Below are positions 44,303 through 58,969 of a stretch of 64,000 bases of DNA, piece after piece. A program made the position numbers and the translations under genes. Position 1 is the first letter of the stretch, and the number at the start of each line of letters is the position of its first letter. This DNA is from Periplaneta americana (taxonomy: Eukaryota > Arthropoda > Insecta > Blattodea > Blattidae), in assembly GCF_040183065.1 (NCBI RefSeq), contig NC_091119.1, positions 206,295,298 through 206,359,297 on the forward strand, read 5' to 3'. The notes under the pieces are model-generated. The model was given only the letters and a program-made list of their open reading frames with translations. It was not told the origin of the DNA and searched no databases.

Positions 44303-44689
44303 CAGTAGCTTATCGTTAACGTTATCAGAGGAAAAAAATATCATTTATATGCGTGTTAAATTGCAAATGTTACGAGATTCTGTTTGTGAGAGTAGTAGTG
44401 AATATTTCAAATATTCGCAATAAATTTAGCGAAAAACACCTTCACGGCCAGTGAAATGTACTAAGAGGAATGCCCAAGGATATAAGAATTCAGAAAAGAC
44501 CACATAAATCGGAAGCTGAACAAAAGCGAGATTACAAACATACATACTCGTGGGACTGGGGTTCAAAGACCAAGGATACCATGGTGATTCCTACGTACTA
44601 AAGGGACTGTGTAGGCTGTAGGGATAAATGTCGAAGCATACCTGAAATAAGGGAAAAAACGGAGATGAATGACGAATATGATAATGATG

Positions 44690-44885
44690 ATGATGATGAT
44701 CATGAAAGGGGATAATGTAATAAAATTATGATGGTAAAATAAGTCTGAAGTCCAATGCCGAATGTTACCCAGTAATTCTGCTTCAATTGGTTGGGGAAAA
44801 CCTAGGAGAAAACCTGAACCAGGTAACTTGTCCCAATCAGAATTTGAACCCGGGCTCGTTACTCTACAGCCATGGACGTATCACG
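44690..44885 (-). mobile_element. SINE family A relic
   Basis: Diverged copy with ttggttggggaaaacc ... gaaccaggtaacttg and aatttgaacccgggctcgtt, matching the head side of 14694-14942. Ends are indistinct. Confidence 0.6.
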
Positions 44886-45396
44886 GGTCATTAGCACCCT
44901 GAGATAACACGGTAATAAAATAATTAAAGTCCTACTTGATAAAGAAAGCTCATGTCAGAAGTCGGCGTGGTATACAATTATAATTCACTCAAAAGTAATT
45001 CAAAATAAAATTGTTACCAATACATTTCAGTACATGAGAATAAATTGAAAATGTGCAGCACAATATTGCAGGAAGGTACACTGGTTTCCGTACGATTGGT
45101 GACGGTTGCGTGATGATGACGCAAAAATATATATGACTGGATTACTATTGTATGCCGCGCGACTACTCATGAGTTAACTAAATAGATAATTGATCAATTA
45201 GATTTAGAAAAAGTTGCACAATTATGCTCAGCAACCCATTGCCAAAAAAACGTTTCTCTGCACAGTGTCTACAACCTTCAACCTTTTGGAATAATTCGTT
45301 CATATCAATTACACCACAGGTAAATTTCTCTGCGAAATATAACATTTTTCAGTAAATGCAAACGTTTAACAAAATTGTTTCCCATTTATCTTACAA

Positions 45397-46188
45397 TCCA
45401 CAAACGATTAGGGAAAACACGGGAATTTTACTGGAAGCAAGTAAAGAGATAGGTTTGGGAGTAAATCCCGAAAAGACAAAGTATATGATTATGTCTCGTG
45501 ACGGGAATATCGTACGAAATGGAAATATAAAAATTGGAAATTTATCTTTTGAAGAGGTGGAGAAGTTCAAACATCTTGAAGCAACAGTAACAAATATAAA
45601 TGACACTCGGGAAGAAATTAAACACAGAATAAATATGGGAAATGCCTGTTATTATTCGGTTGAGAAGCTTTCATCATCCAGTCTGCTGTCAAAAAATCTG
45701 AAAGTTAGAATTTATAAAACAGTTTATATTACCGGTTGTTCTGTATGGTTGTGAAACTTGGACTCTCACTTTGAGAGAGGAACATAGGTTAAGGGTGTTT
45801 GAGAATAAGGTTCTTAGGAAAATATTTGGGGCTAAAAGGGATGAAGTTACAGGAGAATAGAGAAAGTTACACAACACAGAACTGCACGCATTGTATTCTT
45901 CACCTGACATAATTAGGAACATTAAATCCAGACGTTTGAGATGGACAGGGCATGTAGCACGTATAGGCGAATCCAGAAATGCATATAGAGTGTTAGTTGG
46001 GAGGCTGGAGGGAAAAAGACCTTTAGGGAGACCGAGACGTAGATGGGAGGATAATATTAAAATGGATTTGAAGGAGGTGGGATGTGATGATGGAGACTGG
46101 ATTAATCTTGCTCGGGATAGGGACCAATGGCGGGCTTATGTGAGGGCGGCAATGAACCTCCGGGTTCCTTAAAAGCCAGTAAGGTAGT
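45397..46188 (+). mobile_element. RTE-type LINE 3' end, copy 7, with 13-bp TSD
   Basis: Reading from [20 protein letters not shown] to MNLRVP, broken by a +1 shift near 45725 and a TAG near 45859. The duplication atttatcttacaa is at 45384-45396 and 46189-46201. The GTAA tail is almost lost. Confidence 0.9.
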
Positions 46189-46564
46189 ATTTATCTTACA
46201 AAGATTTTCTTCTTGATTTCTTGTCGTATGAATTAGTATCAAAAATTCCTTCTGTGTTCACTGCGAACATATTTATTAAATAAAGAAACACCTATTTTCT
46301 TATTTTCTGTCAGAATTAGTTAGTTCTGCCTATTCAAGAGCGTTACCATCTAAAATTCAACAAGACACATGATGGGATGGCTGCTAGTTGGCATTAGCAC
46401 GATGTGTACTTCCATCCAAGACAACACACTCATGTCCAGTGCAGGATTTGAACCAACGACCGCAATTTCCATGCACATCATCTTTACCTCACGGCTATCA
46501 CACATAACACGATATAGTTCTCTTCGAGGAAAACAACTCAAACATTTGGGATGGACTACAGACA

Positions 46565-46818
46565 CAAGTTAATTATTTAACGACGTTGTATAAACTGCTC
46601 GGTTATTTAGAGTCGGTGGCATTGACGATAGCGAGATGGTATTTTGCGAGATGAGCCCGAGGATTTGCCGCAGATTACCTGACATTCGCCTTACTGTTGG
46701 GGAAAGCCTCGCAATAAACCCAACCAGGTAATTAGCCGACGCGGGAATCGAACCCGTGCCAGAGCGAAATTCTGTATCGGCAAGCAATCGCCTTATTCGA
46801 CTGAGCTAAGCCGGTGAC
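46565..46818 (-). mobile_element. SINE family B, near full length
   Basis: The tRNA-like head on the reverse strand (gggttcgattcccgc) is at the right and the tail ttatttaacgacgttgtat is at the left. It ends ctgagctaagccggtgac. Same family as 54048-54256. Confidence 0.75.
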
Positions 46819-47166
46819 TCTAAAAATGTTGTTTTGACTAATCAAGTTACAGGCTGAATTTGTGATATTGGCCAACAACGTTTCAAAATCGCCTTAAAAG
46901 CAACCGATCACAAATGTGTTTCTTGATAAGACGCTTTGTAAGGAAACGTCTTATCTAATAAGATGGCTCAGACAATACTTCAGTGCTAATCGCAGGAAAT
47001 AAAGAAATGCTAATAAAATTTAATTGAAAATTTGTGTTTTCAATAACTGTAATTTCAAGTAATAAATAAATGACTGTAAAAACGTTTCGTGTTTTTATTC
47101 TGTTAATGTACCAATCTTACTTTTGAGGTTAAGTATTGTTGTTTCGTATTTCCGCTCTGAGTAGTT

Positions 47167-48076
47167 GGCAATAGTATCAAATACCTCACTATAGTAATAC
47201 CGGACAGCTGTATACTAGCAGCATTGGCGTGGGTGCGAAATATCGCGGACCTGACATCTAGCGGAGAGGGATGGAATTACGTCCACATATACAAATATTA
47301 ACATAGCGTGATTCGGACTATTGTTTAACACGTGAGTTACTAATGTGGAATTATACATGATACACTTAAGAAATGTTGAATAGTATTTAATGTAAAATTA
47401 TTATCTTATAGCAAAGCTGCATATTATGAGAAATATTGCATACTTCATATTACTTTCCGTAATTAATTGTTACAAATTTTTTTTTTTTTTTTTTTTTTGG
47501 TTTACCGAGACAAAATCAATCTGATATTAGGAATGAATTTACAGTAATGTTTTATGTACACATTGCTGACAACTGCAAAGATGAAATTGATAGCAATCTG
47601 ATGCTTGTAATAATTAGTAAAGGCATGTGGACAACAATAAAACTTAATTTGATAAACCCTTAAAATTATCAATACATTTTAAATTCTATTTATTTATTAG
47701 GTCTAAATAAAAAAAAACTAATTTGTATTTTTCTATCTACACAAAGACGAAGGAATTAGGCCTACTAAAGAATGTTGTTGACTCACGTTTTATGAACTGT
47801 CGGAAATCGAAAGTACGATTTGGAGCAATTTGTAATGCTGCAATTGTCACAATTATAAACAGCACATATACACCCTGACATTTTAACACTAGTACTAATT
47901 CATAAAACTATTAACAAATTAACTAGCCCAGCAACAATATATTGCAGTTGATTACAGCTTGTTTCGCGAGTATCTCCACCCCGGTAGGTAGGTAGCAGCA
48001 CCGTCGTCGTTCGCACGTAAAACTGCTAGCTGACCGGTATTATTATAGTAGGGTATTTGATAGTATCTAGTATGCC
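47167..48076. mobile_element. TIR element, 0.9 kb, superfamily not assigned
   Basis: Left end atagtatcaaatacctcact ... aataccggacagct pairs with the right end agctgaccggtattattatagtagg ... gatagtat (about 40 bp with a few mismatches). No transposase. A poly(T) run lies at 47478-47499. Confidence 0.6.
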
Positions 48077-48522
48077 GTGATAGATAGCAATTTGTTTTTG
48101 AACTTCATTACAAGGAAACATAATAATGTCTTATTGCTGTGTTTTATAATAATTATTATCATTTACGTAAGTAATTCGGTTTTGCAAGTTATTTAATTTT
48201 ATTCGTTGAATAAACCGATTAAATTGCACTCGTGGTTTCACCTTATTAACGTAATAATTATCAATAAGGTGAAACAGCACCCACGTCATTACTACAGATA
48301 ATTATATTATCAAATATGTAGTGTTGTATATCGCATCGAACAGTTACTCACAACTTTATTATTAAATCAGTATGCAAAAGGAATATGGATATGTAACACG
48401 AAGTAGATATACTTTAAAATGATAAGAAGTATTAAATATGTGAATAGTATGAACAAACAGTGGACTAAAAATGGAAAGTAGAATATGGAGAAGAGGGTGA
48501 AGGACGATATAAATATGAAAAA

Positions 48523-49421
48523 TAATACTTACTTACTTACAAATGGCCTTTAAGGAACCCGGAGGTTCATTGCCGCCCTCACATAAGCCCGCCATTGGTC
48601 CCTACCCTGAGCAAGATTAAACCAGTCCCTACCATCATAACCCACCTCCCTCAAATCCATTTTAATATTATCCTCCCATCTACGTCTCGGCCTCCCTAAA
48701 GGTCTTTTTCCCTCTGGTCTCCCAACTAACACTCTATATGCATTTCTGGATTCGCCCATACGTACTACATGCCCTGCCCATCTCAAACGTCTGGATTTAA
48801 TGTTCCTAATTATGTTAGGTGAAGAATGCAATGCGTGCAGTTCTGTGTTATGTAACTTTCTCCATTCTCCTGTAACTTCATCCCTCTTAGCCCCAAATAT
48901 TTTCCTTAGCACCTTATTCTCAGACACCCTTAACCTATGTTCCTCTCTCAAAGTGAGAGTCCAAGTTTCACAACCATACAGAACAACCGGTAATATAACT
49001 GTTTTATAAATTCTAACTTTCAGATTTTTGGACAGCAGACTGGATGATAAGAGCTTCTCAACCGAATAATAACAGGCATTTCCCATATTTATTCTGCGTT
49101 TAATTTTCTCCTGAGTGTCATTTATATTTGTTATTGTTGCTCCAAGATATTTGAATTTTTCCACCTCTTCGAAGGATAAACCTCCAATTTTTATATTTCC
49201 ATTTTGTACATTATTTTGGTCACGAGACATAATCATATAATTACTTTGTCTGTTCGGGATTTACTTCGAAACCTATCCCTTTACTTGCTTCCACTAAAAT
49301 TCCCGTGTTTTCCCTAATCGTTTGTGGATTTTCTCCTAACATATTCACGTCATCCACATAGACAAGAAGCTGATGTAACCCGTTCAATTCCAAACCCTGT
49401 CTATTATCATGGACTTTAAAT
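48523..49421 (-). mobile_element. RTE-type LINE 3' end, copy 8
   Basis: Minus strand, 228 open codons from MIMSRDQNNV to MNLRVP. The upstream stretch (49240-49420) continues the same family with a break. Likely duplication tatgaaaaa at 48514-48522 and 49422-49430. Confidence 0.9.
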
Positions 49422-49977
49422 TATGAAAAACAGTACTTTGACATAATAGATATCAAACGTAGCAAGTTAGTTAACTGCAGTAAAAGAAAAGGACTTAAGA
49501 GAAAAAAAAAATTAAACAGTATCTCCCTGCATAAGAATTTGAGTGTAAATGAATTATAAACTTTCCAAAACACGTGCCGGAATATGGAATCATTTACTCG
49601 TACATCAACCAGTATGAACAGCTACACAGAAAACGTAAAAATTATACTTTTCACTACACAACGGAAATGTGTCATTGCAACTTGTACAAAAACTAATGGG
49701 TTGAGTAGCTGATATTGTAAGTTACTTCCTTCTCTATTTAGCAATCATGTAATTGGTATAATTTCATTCCCACTTCAGCGCTCATGTAAAATGACGTCAT
49801 TTAATGTGTTAATATTCGTGAACCTGCACGGTAAGTGCCTATTTTTAGTAGAGCGGACAATGAGAATGAAATTTATGAAGCAAGTTATTGGAATTTATTA
49901 CAGACGGGAAATGACCATAATAAATTATGTATTTGTCGACTCTTGGAAACTGCAGTGATCGAGTGTAAAGATCAGCT

Positions 49978-52900
49978 ATGGGACCAATAACTTCATTTTT
50001 CTGTATAGCTACTCTCTTTATATTCGCAAGATGCGTGGAAGTTTCAGATCGAGGTGAGCGTGAGTACTCTAGATCACAAAGTACTAAGGAGAAGAAGAAG
50101 TTACGGAAAAGGGGAGAAAAAATATAATTTTACCTGTGATGTAAATAATTATTCAGTTAACACAGAACTGAAAGCTTAAAGAGTAAAATTTTAGGGCTTA
50201 AAACTATCAAGAGTTTGCACGATCGGCATAACGCTAGGTTACGGAAATGGGTAAAAATAAAATGATAAGATTTTTATGCTCGACCATGCCGAAATGTAGT
50301 AATTATACACCTGGTAGTAGCCCTTTATGGACTTCATCAAAGTACACCTATTCATTAAAGTTCAATGTTCCACCAATCAGAAAATACCATTGTAGCAATA
50401 TGAAAGCGCAAGTATCGATTATTCTCGGATATGCAATCGAAAGACAACTAGTTCTGTTACTATAATAATTAGGGTTAATTGTAAATAATATTCAAATAAA
50501 TTCAATTTGTCATCTGTTTTTCATGTCTAATTCAATTTCAAGGTTATATCAAGATTAATGTTTATTTTACTCTCAAGATTATATCAAGGTCAATGTCGAC
50601 ATTTGTTTCTCGGAAAAAATCAATACTTTCCCGTCTGCGCACATCTCACAATTTACGAGGTATTGCACAAGGTCAGTTCCGCTCCTCAGTCAGATAAGAA
50701 TAACATGAATACTTATGAATAATTTCAAGTTAGAAATAAGATCGAGCATAAAAAGTCGTATGAAACTTGACTATAATGGTAATTAAGACGCTCGTATGAA
50801 AATTATTATACTACCACTATAGGCTCGTTGCATAATGTACTATTCTGTGAAAATGTCGCTTTCCTTAAAGGAGTCATATACCGGTGGCATAAAAATATTA
50901 CATCATTTTATAATACAGAGTTTTATTGAAATAAAATCAGGAATATAAGTTCAACACAAATAATTGCATTGTGTATTCATTTACAATTCCAGATCCCGAA
51001 TTCACGGATATAGTTGACGCAGAATTAAATACTCCCATGATTTCAAGTCGATCACCTTTATTTTATTACAAGCCTGAAATGTATTTTAGCCCTTTATTGA
51101 GCCGTTCGCTGCGTTCTGAAGACGGTACACGTAAGAATCTGAAGGTAAAGGTAACGTGTTGATCCAGACAATAACAAAGAAAATCTTCCTCATAGCAAAA
51201 GGACGTCTTTTGTCACTAAAAGTTGTCATGGTAACGTTACGATATTTGTCTTTAAATGTAGGATTATTACTTCTTTTGTTTTCTGTAAGAAAGAACAGTA
51301 GCAGTAAAGCCATCGTCTCACTTCTTGTAGCTTCTTTTGCACTCATTTTTCTACAATATGGAACACATCCACTTACAGTTTTTGTTTTCAGCCACATTCA
51401 TTTGTTTCTGTTTGAGTTTGAGTAATAGATCTTTCTCTTCGTATCGGTATGTTACGTTAGACCTCTTTCTTCTTCTTCCATCAATGTTCATAGTTCTTTA
51501 TGGTAATTCATTAGCTTTATCATTCAACTCATATTCATTTTGTTTTTATTGTTGCTCATATGGAGATAATCAATTGTCCCAAGACTGCCTCGTTTCGAGC
51601 AGTATCAAACAGATGGTACTCCTTTCAATATGAAAATTTTATGGATCAAAGTGAATTGAAACTAAATCTACGTTTGAGAAAACTAAGATAATAAAAGGCG
51701 TGGTGTACACTGGCGTTCAAAGACACCTGAACCCTACTAATCGATAGTGATCGATTGTTTGATCGTGTAAGTGTGGTTTTTTTAGTTATTATTAATGCTA
51801 ATTATGAGAATAATTTATACTTAATCTACGTCATCATTTTCCCAAACATTTTTTTACCTATCCCTATATTAGTGCCATCTATTGAGAACTATAGTCGCGA
51901 CGCTGTTATTCCCGGCGTGACTCCTCCTCTTTGCTTACGTCTTAGGAAGTGAAGGCTCTATAAGGTCTAGGTAGGTAGTATCGTTCGCCATTTTTGTTCT
52001 TTCGTTGCCGAGCTACCAGACGAGGGATCTATTTGCCACCCCGTTAAACATTATCATGTCGTAGCTCCTATGATAATAAATCAGACGCACTGTAATTCAG
52101 CAAATAATTGAGCGGCAAATAACGTCTTCGTGTGCTTTCTGCGAACGCAAACGAAAGAGCCAAAATGGCGGGCGATTATATTAAGTATTTATCGAGCCTT
52201 AGGAAATGCTTAACGTCTTCATCAGCGAATCACAAGACGCACACGTTTAAATGTAGCCGACCTGCAACGTGATTGGCTGCCGGAAATTAGAGCGACGGGA
52301 CTACAAAGTGTCTCATGGCTCTCTGTATGCCGTCATATGGCTAGTCGATGAGCCTAGAGAATTCAATCTTCCTACACTTCCGCAGAGGCGTATAACCAAT
52401 ATGTCTGAGAAGTTGCCTAGCAAGTACGACGTTCATTCTGAAATTACTTACCGATATGTACGGTAACGCCGGTAGTGGCAGGAATGTGAACTGTTTGGAA
52501 AGATGTACTGAGGTAGGTTTTTTTCTTACTGTCGGGATATGGGGAGAGAGTTAAGATGATTACTTACGTATTTGTTGACATTAATTTCGACGGTCAACAT
52601 GGACACGGAGCATTTGATTTGTGTTGTGGAATGTTACCGTACGCAACTGATAACACTCTACGTACGACTTGGCCGAGCAAAACACAGTTCGAAAGAGGTT
52701 ATGGTAGCACACAGACCGTACAGACCGCCATCTGTTGCTACGACGTTCAAGTTATACCGTACACGTTCTCAAGTTCAGATTGAACGCCTTGATTAATAAG
52801 CAACTTCTCTGACTTAGAAAACTGAAGCTCGCTTCAAATCGCTGACTCACAACAGTGACGTCATGACACACTTTGAAATGAACACCCAGTATAGTGAAAC

Positions 52901-55900
52901 TATATCAAAGTTTGTCCTTTTGTTATATCTTTGGTTCTGACATCTCGTGGTTGGAAAGTTCGCTTACACGATCAGAAAAATTCTAGGTCAGATTTCTTTG
53001 AACGCCAGTGTACACAGAGTTCATTGTTATCCAAGATAATGCTATTAACCTAGTTTTAGGAAACTAAGTTAACAAGGAATTTACCGGTGTTGATGAAAAC
53101 GGGGCTTAATAATATTAGAACGATTTATTTGAATATATTCAAGCAGTGAATTTTGTTTGTGCACAGTGTTGCCGGCGACCTGAACCTCAGTACACCGAGA
53201 AAGATGTGCGAATATTCAACAGATGCGTAGAAGAGACAAAACCAAAGGGTAAGAAACCCAGCAGTTGCCAACAACATACCTAAAACTGTCTGGCTACTAC
53301 AGAATCAAATACCTTATATGATTTATAACCAAAACACAAAGGAGTATTAGATATACCATAAGTCGAAATATAAGACATGAATTATATAGAACCCATAAAC
53401 CTAGAATATAAATAAAACTTAATAGATATCAATTTATTACCAATATCAATCCTAGAAATTTCATATCCTTAACGTGAATTTATTTTTTTTTATTATATTC
53501 CGATATGTTTACAATCCAATTAGGCTGTATCATTTTTTTAACCCTTTAAGGACAACTATCCTCATATTGGGTTTTTTCTCTCTCTTCCTCTTACTTAATT
53601 AAGAAATAGATAAAATACGATATGATGGAATAGTGCCAGTGGAGGATGGAGTGGAATCTGAAGACGAGAGAGTGGACGACTGGCTAATCAACATTTGCTT
53701 ACTTAAATTAATTAGTTAACGCAATTTAATTACTTATATGGAAGAGTAAATCGTTACATTTCAACAGCAACATTAAGAATAGTAACTAGTGATGAAAAAG
53801 TACATATGAAAATACGTATTTGTATCGGAGCTGTATATCTTAATGGAACTAAGTAATTGCATGTTTCACGTTTAATTATTATGATTGACGCATTGTTGTT
53901 CGTGGATATATGCATATTTTTTTTATGTTCGTCAATATTTCGACATTAAGATTGGCCTGTATTTTCTGTATATTTTCAATATTTTATAGCAAAAACCGTT
54001 TTCTAGCATCCTGGACTTTGATAAAATATGTTTTAACGATTTACTTTACTAAGATGCTTTCCTGCTGATCCAGAGTTGCGTTCGATTCCCGCTTGGGCTG
54101 ATTACCTGGTTGGGTTATTACCTGGTAAGGCGAATGTTAGGTAATATATGGTGAATCCTCGGCCACATCTATCGAAATACCATCTCGCTGTCACCAAACC
54201 CATCGACGCTAAATAACCAGGTAGTTGACACAGCGTCGTTAAATAATCAACCAAAAATAAAATTATTTACTTCAGACATGGGTGAGATCATTACCTTTTT
54301 TTTTAAAACAACAGTAAGTAGTATTTTGTTAGAGTCTCTCTAGTGTCGAAGGTTTAACCGCGAAATCTTGTCGTCGGCCGACCGGGAGCAGACGCTCTGC
54401 GACCCGTCAACTCCGTGACGCACTCGCATTTCACAGATAATCCGCTCACCTAGTACAATGCTGGTGGCAACTAATGCAAACCAAGCTTCAAGAGTAGAAA
54501 TGAAATAGCTGGAAATTAGTTTCATAATATGTTCTAATATGATTCATTTTCAGCTTCTATGACTTACACTCCGGGCGACGCAGACAAAGAAGTCAAGAAG
54601 CGATATGTCGTGAGTACAAACAATGCTACCTGTATTTCTTAAACGACTATCTCAAGGAAAGTGAAGTTAACTTCGTGGTATCACCCTTAATGGCAACAGG
54701 ACTGCAAGTTACACTTTAAAATTCGTAACACGTTTAGGCCATCTGTATTTCAGGTACATGAAAAATCGATTTTCATGACTTGCTCAATACAAACTTTCCG
54801 TTCTACAAAGGAATTGTTCAATGTTACGTTTGTTCGGATCAAATTTCTGCACATTCAAACGACAAAACTAAAATTCTTTCAATCATTTATTACCATAATA
54901 GACTGCTCTCTTAAATTGACTGAGCATATTGGGAACTAAGTCAATGGCTTTCCCGAACCACGCTATGGAATGTTTCATAAAAAAATTATCTCGAAAAGAA
55001 AGCAAAACCGAGCAAAATTGTATTAACTATTTTCTTTGAAATATCTCAAAGAATAAACCCCTGAAATTAATAGCATTAACTACGGTTCATCTGTATATAC
55101 CCAAAATAACAGTGGCTTCGTCTGCATTCTTTTTCAGTGCCTCCTGCATTGCTGTGCTAAACATCTCGGCATGGTAAGACAACGACTATTTCAGACTACA
55201 ATTAAAATAGGATCCATGTAGAGTAATATCACGATGTGGTTTAACTCGGAGCTTATGTATAGTACCATTATTACGATTACACTACATCATAATTGGCCAC
55301 GTGTTGGCCTTTTGTCGGAAAGGAGAGTTATTGCGTAACAACAGGCATCATAGTCCGTCGAGCTGTCGCCTGTCTTCTTCGAAAGAAGGGTTTGGAAGTT
55401 CATGAAGAGGTCCAGGTCTGAAGACGAATCTCACAGAAGAGCGGATTTTAGTTATTCAGTTATTTAGTTATTTAGTTATTTAGTTACTTAGTTATTCAGT
55501 TATTCAGTTAGTTAGTTTATGTATTATTTATTTATTTATTCTGGTGTACTGTAGTTAAAGCCATCAGGCCATAATAGCATTGAACAGACAACTAATGGCA
55601 ATTATCATAGATCCAACTATACGCCTGGAGAGGGATCTAAACCAAGCTCATCAGGTTGATCATGAAAAGTGGACCATTTATGAACGTTATATTCCCTACC
55701 TTACTGCCCAGTATAACATCCCTCTCTTCAATTGGTCAGTGACAGGTTTACTTTTTGGTGCTTGGAGTTCTTTACCAAAATTGACATATAATTTTTCAAA
55801 CAATTATCAATATCATCTTCTGAAATTGAAAAAATCATCTCTCAAATTCTTAATGATTCCTTGCAATTTCTTTTATACTACTCAGAAAGTCTTAATTAAG

Positions 55901-57746
55901 AGTATGCCATATGCTAATCTTAACTAAAATCTTTTATTTATAAGTTTAATTTTATGATAATACTAGCCGTACCCGTGCGCTCCGCTGCACCCGTTAGAAA
56001 TAAATATAAAGTAATTACATAATTAAAATAGGACATTTGATCCAGGGAACATTCATGTTTGATAGAAGGATAAATCGTTTATTATGTTACTTAATTTAAA
56101 TTGTATTATCAAAATTAAAATGCGATCATTTTGATCCAGAGACACTCATTTGTTCACAAAAATTATTTTAGGAAATACAGGAAACGAATGTACAGAATAG
56201 CATCAAGTTTTCTGTGCATAAGAAGCTATTTTAATCTTACCTGTCCTCGATTCAAAACGGATAATTTAGCTTCCGATATTACTTCATACAAACACAGAAA
56301 CATTCTCTGTAGACTATGTTTCATACTTTCATCGCTTTCGATTGTTGTCCAAGGCCCCTTATAGACGAAGTCATTTGTTTTTTATTTCATTACACCGCTT
56401 TAGATGGTGTTGTTATTGTAGTTTTGAAACTCATTTATCTCATTAAATATCAGTCCTATCAAAATTTTTTAAAGAATAAAACTTATCGGAAATTATTTTT
56501 AAAGAAACTATTGTTATATAATATTTTCATTGAAAATTAATAATAAGGGAGATATTTCAATTTATTTAATTCAAGCCCCCTTATAACCCCCCTTTTAAAT
56601 AAAATATTCTGAATGCCATATAGCCTAAATTCTAAGTTACAACGAACTTAATTTATATTCCAATTTTCATATAAATCGGTTCAGCCATTATCGCGTGAAA
56701 GGGTAACAAACATCCAGACAGACAGACAGACAGACAGACAAAAATTAAAAAAAAAAAACTATTTTTCGGTTTCAGGGCGGTTAATTATATATGTTAGGAC
56801 GAATTACTTTTGGAAAACCGAAAATTACCAGAAAAATTTCGGCTACAGATTTATTATTAGTATAGATTTTAACATTTTATTTTATAATAATTGATATCAA
56901 CTGCTTTTAATTATTACAATTTATTTTTATAACAATATTCATCTTTAATTCGTCATATTTTTCTATTCATTTCCTGATCCTCGTGGTCATCTTTAATTAA
57001 GGCCGGAAGATTTATTTCTTTTTTAAATCTCTCTCTAATTCTATAGATAATAATTCACTTCCCAGAGAAAACTTTCTTTTCTTATGAACAAAACACTACC
57101 GAGTTATTGGCTAGAAAGTTCTACGTGATATAAAAACCACTAACAAACTCGTCGCGTTTCGGCTTGAATCAATCATCTGTTAATTTCAAATAATGACCCA
57201 TTAAATTTTCATTAATATTAACCATTTTCCGAAAAATTGACTTGCAAATACTTCTAATAAATAATGGCTCCTCTAGACGCATTGACATCATAGCGTATTC
57301 CCAGACTACCAAGAAAGGATATATAATTGATCCTACCACAAGGATTGAAACGGGGAGTAGCCAGCCGGAGGATGTCAATCAAGAAAAGATCAACATTTAT
57401 CTGCCAACAGTTGATTACTTCAAAGCAAAATACCAGCTTGAAGACATTGAGGTGATTGGTCTTCTTATTGGAGCTCGTGGTGTGATTCCCAAGTTCTTTG
57501 AAAGCTTCAGGAAGACTTTTGAACTACCACAGACACTTACTGCTGACATCATAACTTCAGCTTTGAAACGCTCTTGCCAAATTCTGAGTCATCATATTCA
57601 CTCTGTTTATTTTTTTTTTCTTCGCTTTATAATTCATATATGTTTATTTTAATTTTCTTTCTACAAAATTTATGTAAACATTTAATAATGTAAATTCATG
57701 TAGGAGAGTATACTGAGTCCTTCTGGGCTACCTCCAATGGGAGGCA

Positions 57747-57782
<36 letters not shown>

Positions 57783-58886
57783 ATATATACATACTAGGTT
57801 CAAAAAGTTCCTGGAATTTGCTAGCATCATAGAAACAACGTACCTTAAACACTATTCTACAACATTCCCTTCAAAATAGTTGCCTTCCGCAACAACACAC
57901 TTTTGCCAACGCGTGTAGAGTTCCTGGAAGCAGGCCTGGAAGCCATTTTGTGAAACCCGTCTTAGTGCTCTCGTCGCGTTTGCGATAACCTCTTCAGCAT
58001 TGAATCTCCGTCCTTTCAGATGACTTTTCAGACGGGGAAACAGAAAGTAATCAGGTGGTGAGAGATCAGGAGAGTATGCTGGGTGATCCAAAGCAGTTAT
58101 GTTGTGCCTGGCAAGAAAATTCTTTACAATAATTGCGCGATGAGCAGGTGCATTGTCACGCATAAGGAACCAGTTGTTTTCTACCCACTTTTCTGGACGT
58201 TTCCTTCTCACTGCGTCCCAGAGGCGACGGAGGGTTTCTACGTACAATTCTTTCGTTACAGTACGACCTTCTGGAATGAACTCATGGTGCATGAGACCCT
58301 GAGAGTCGAAGAAAACTTCCAACATAACTTTGCTTTAAGTGTGCTTAAATGCGACAGGCTCATGTCAGTAGATTTACTGGCATGAAAAGAACTCCTGCGG
58401 GACAAAATTCCGGCACATCCGGCGATGCTGATATAACCTCTGCAGTTGCGAGCGTCGTTAAATAAAACATAACATTTAAAATAACTTTGCCTTTGGAAGT
58501 GTCCCTAGGAAATTTTTGCTTCCGAGGAGATGTTTTCGATTTCCACTCAGATGACTGTCGTTTAGGGACTGGGTCGTACAAGTAGCACCAGTTTCATTTT
58601 GTTTAAGAAATCACCATCTTCATCAGCCATACTGATCATGTCCCCAGCAAAACACAGAACTTGATGTTTGTACTTTGCTCTGTGGACATAATTACAAAAT
58701 GCGACGAACAAACGAAACACTATGATAAACAATTGCCTACAACTCAAAACCAATAATTGCCATTATCAACAAACTTTAAGGAAATGACATCATGAATGTT
58801 ACCAACAAAACAAATGTATAATATCCCTTGTTATATATTAATACGAAAAATGGTAGTAAAATTCCGGGAACTTTTTGAACCTAGTA

Positions 58887-58969
<83 letters not shown>

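Larger units (their letters stand above)
42639..49977. other. Intergenic region between OBP-2 and OBP-3
   Basis: Contains the OBP-2 poly(A) signals, a hAT-like element, SINE relics, two RTE copies and a TIR element. I see no gene; 44895-45380, 46205-46560 and 48080-48510 hold nothing I can name. No TATA box stands out before OBP-3, only taaattatg near 49921. Confidence 0.6.
51145..53166. other. OBP-3 intron 2
   Basis: Contains a TIR element at 51706-53013 with a smaller MITE inside. Nothing is recognised in 51160-51700. Confidence 0.6.

Noticed and set aside
51131-51136. Donor gtaaga for OBP-3 exon 2
   Set aside because: Would give phase 1 and break the frame into exon 3; the donor at 51145 keeps phase 0 as in OBP-2.
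52556-52796. Two overlapping 74-75-codon frames
   Set aside because: Inside a TIR element, no motif, and both on the same strand in different frames.
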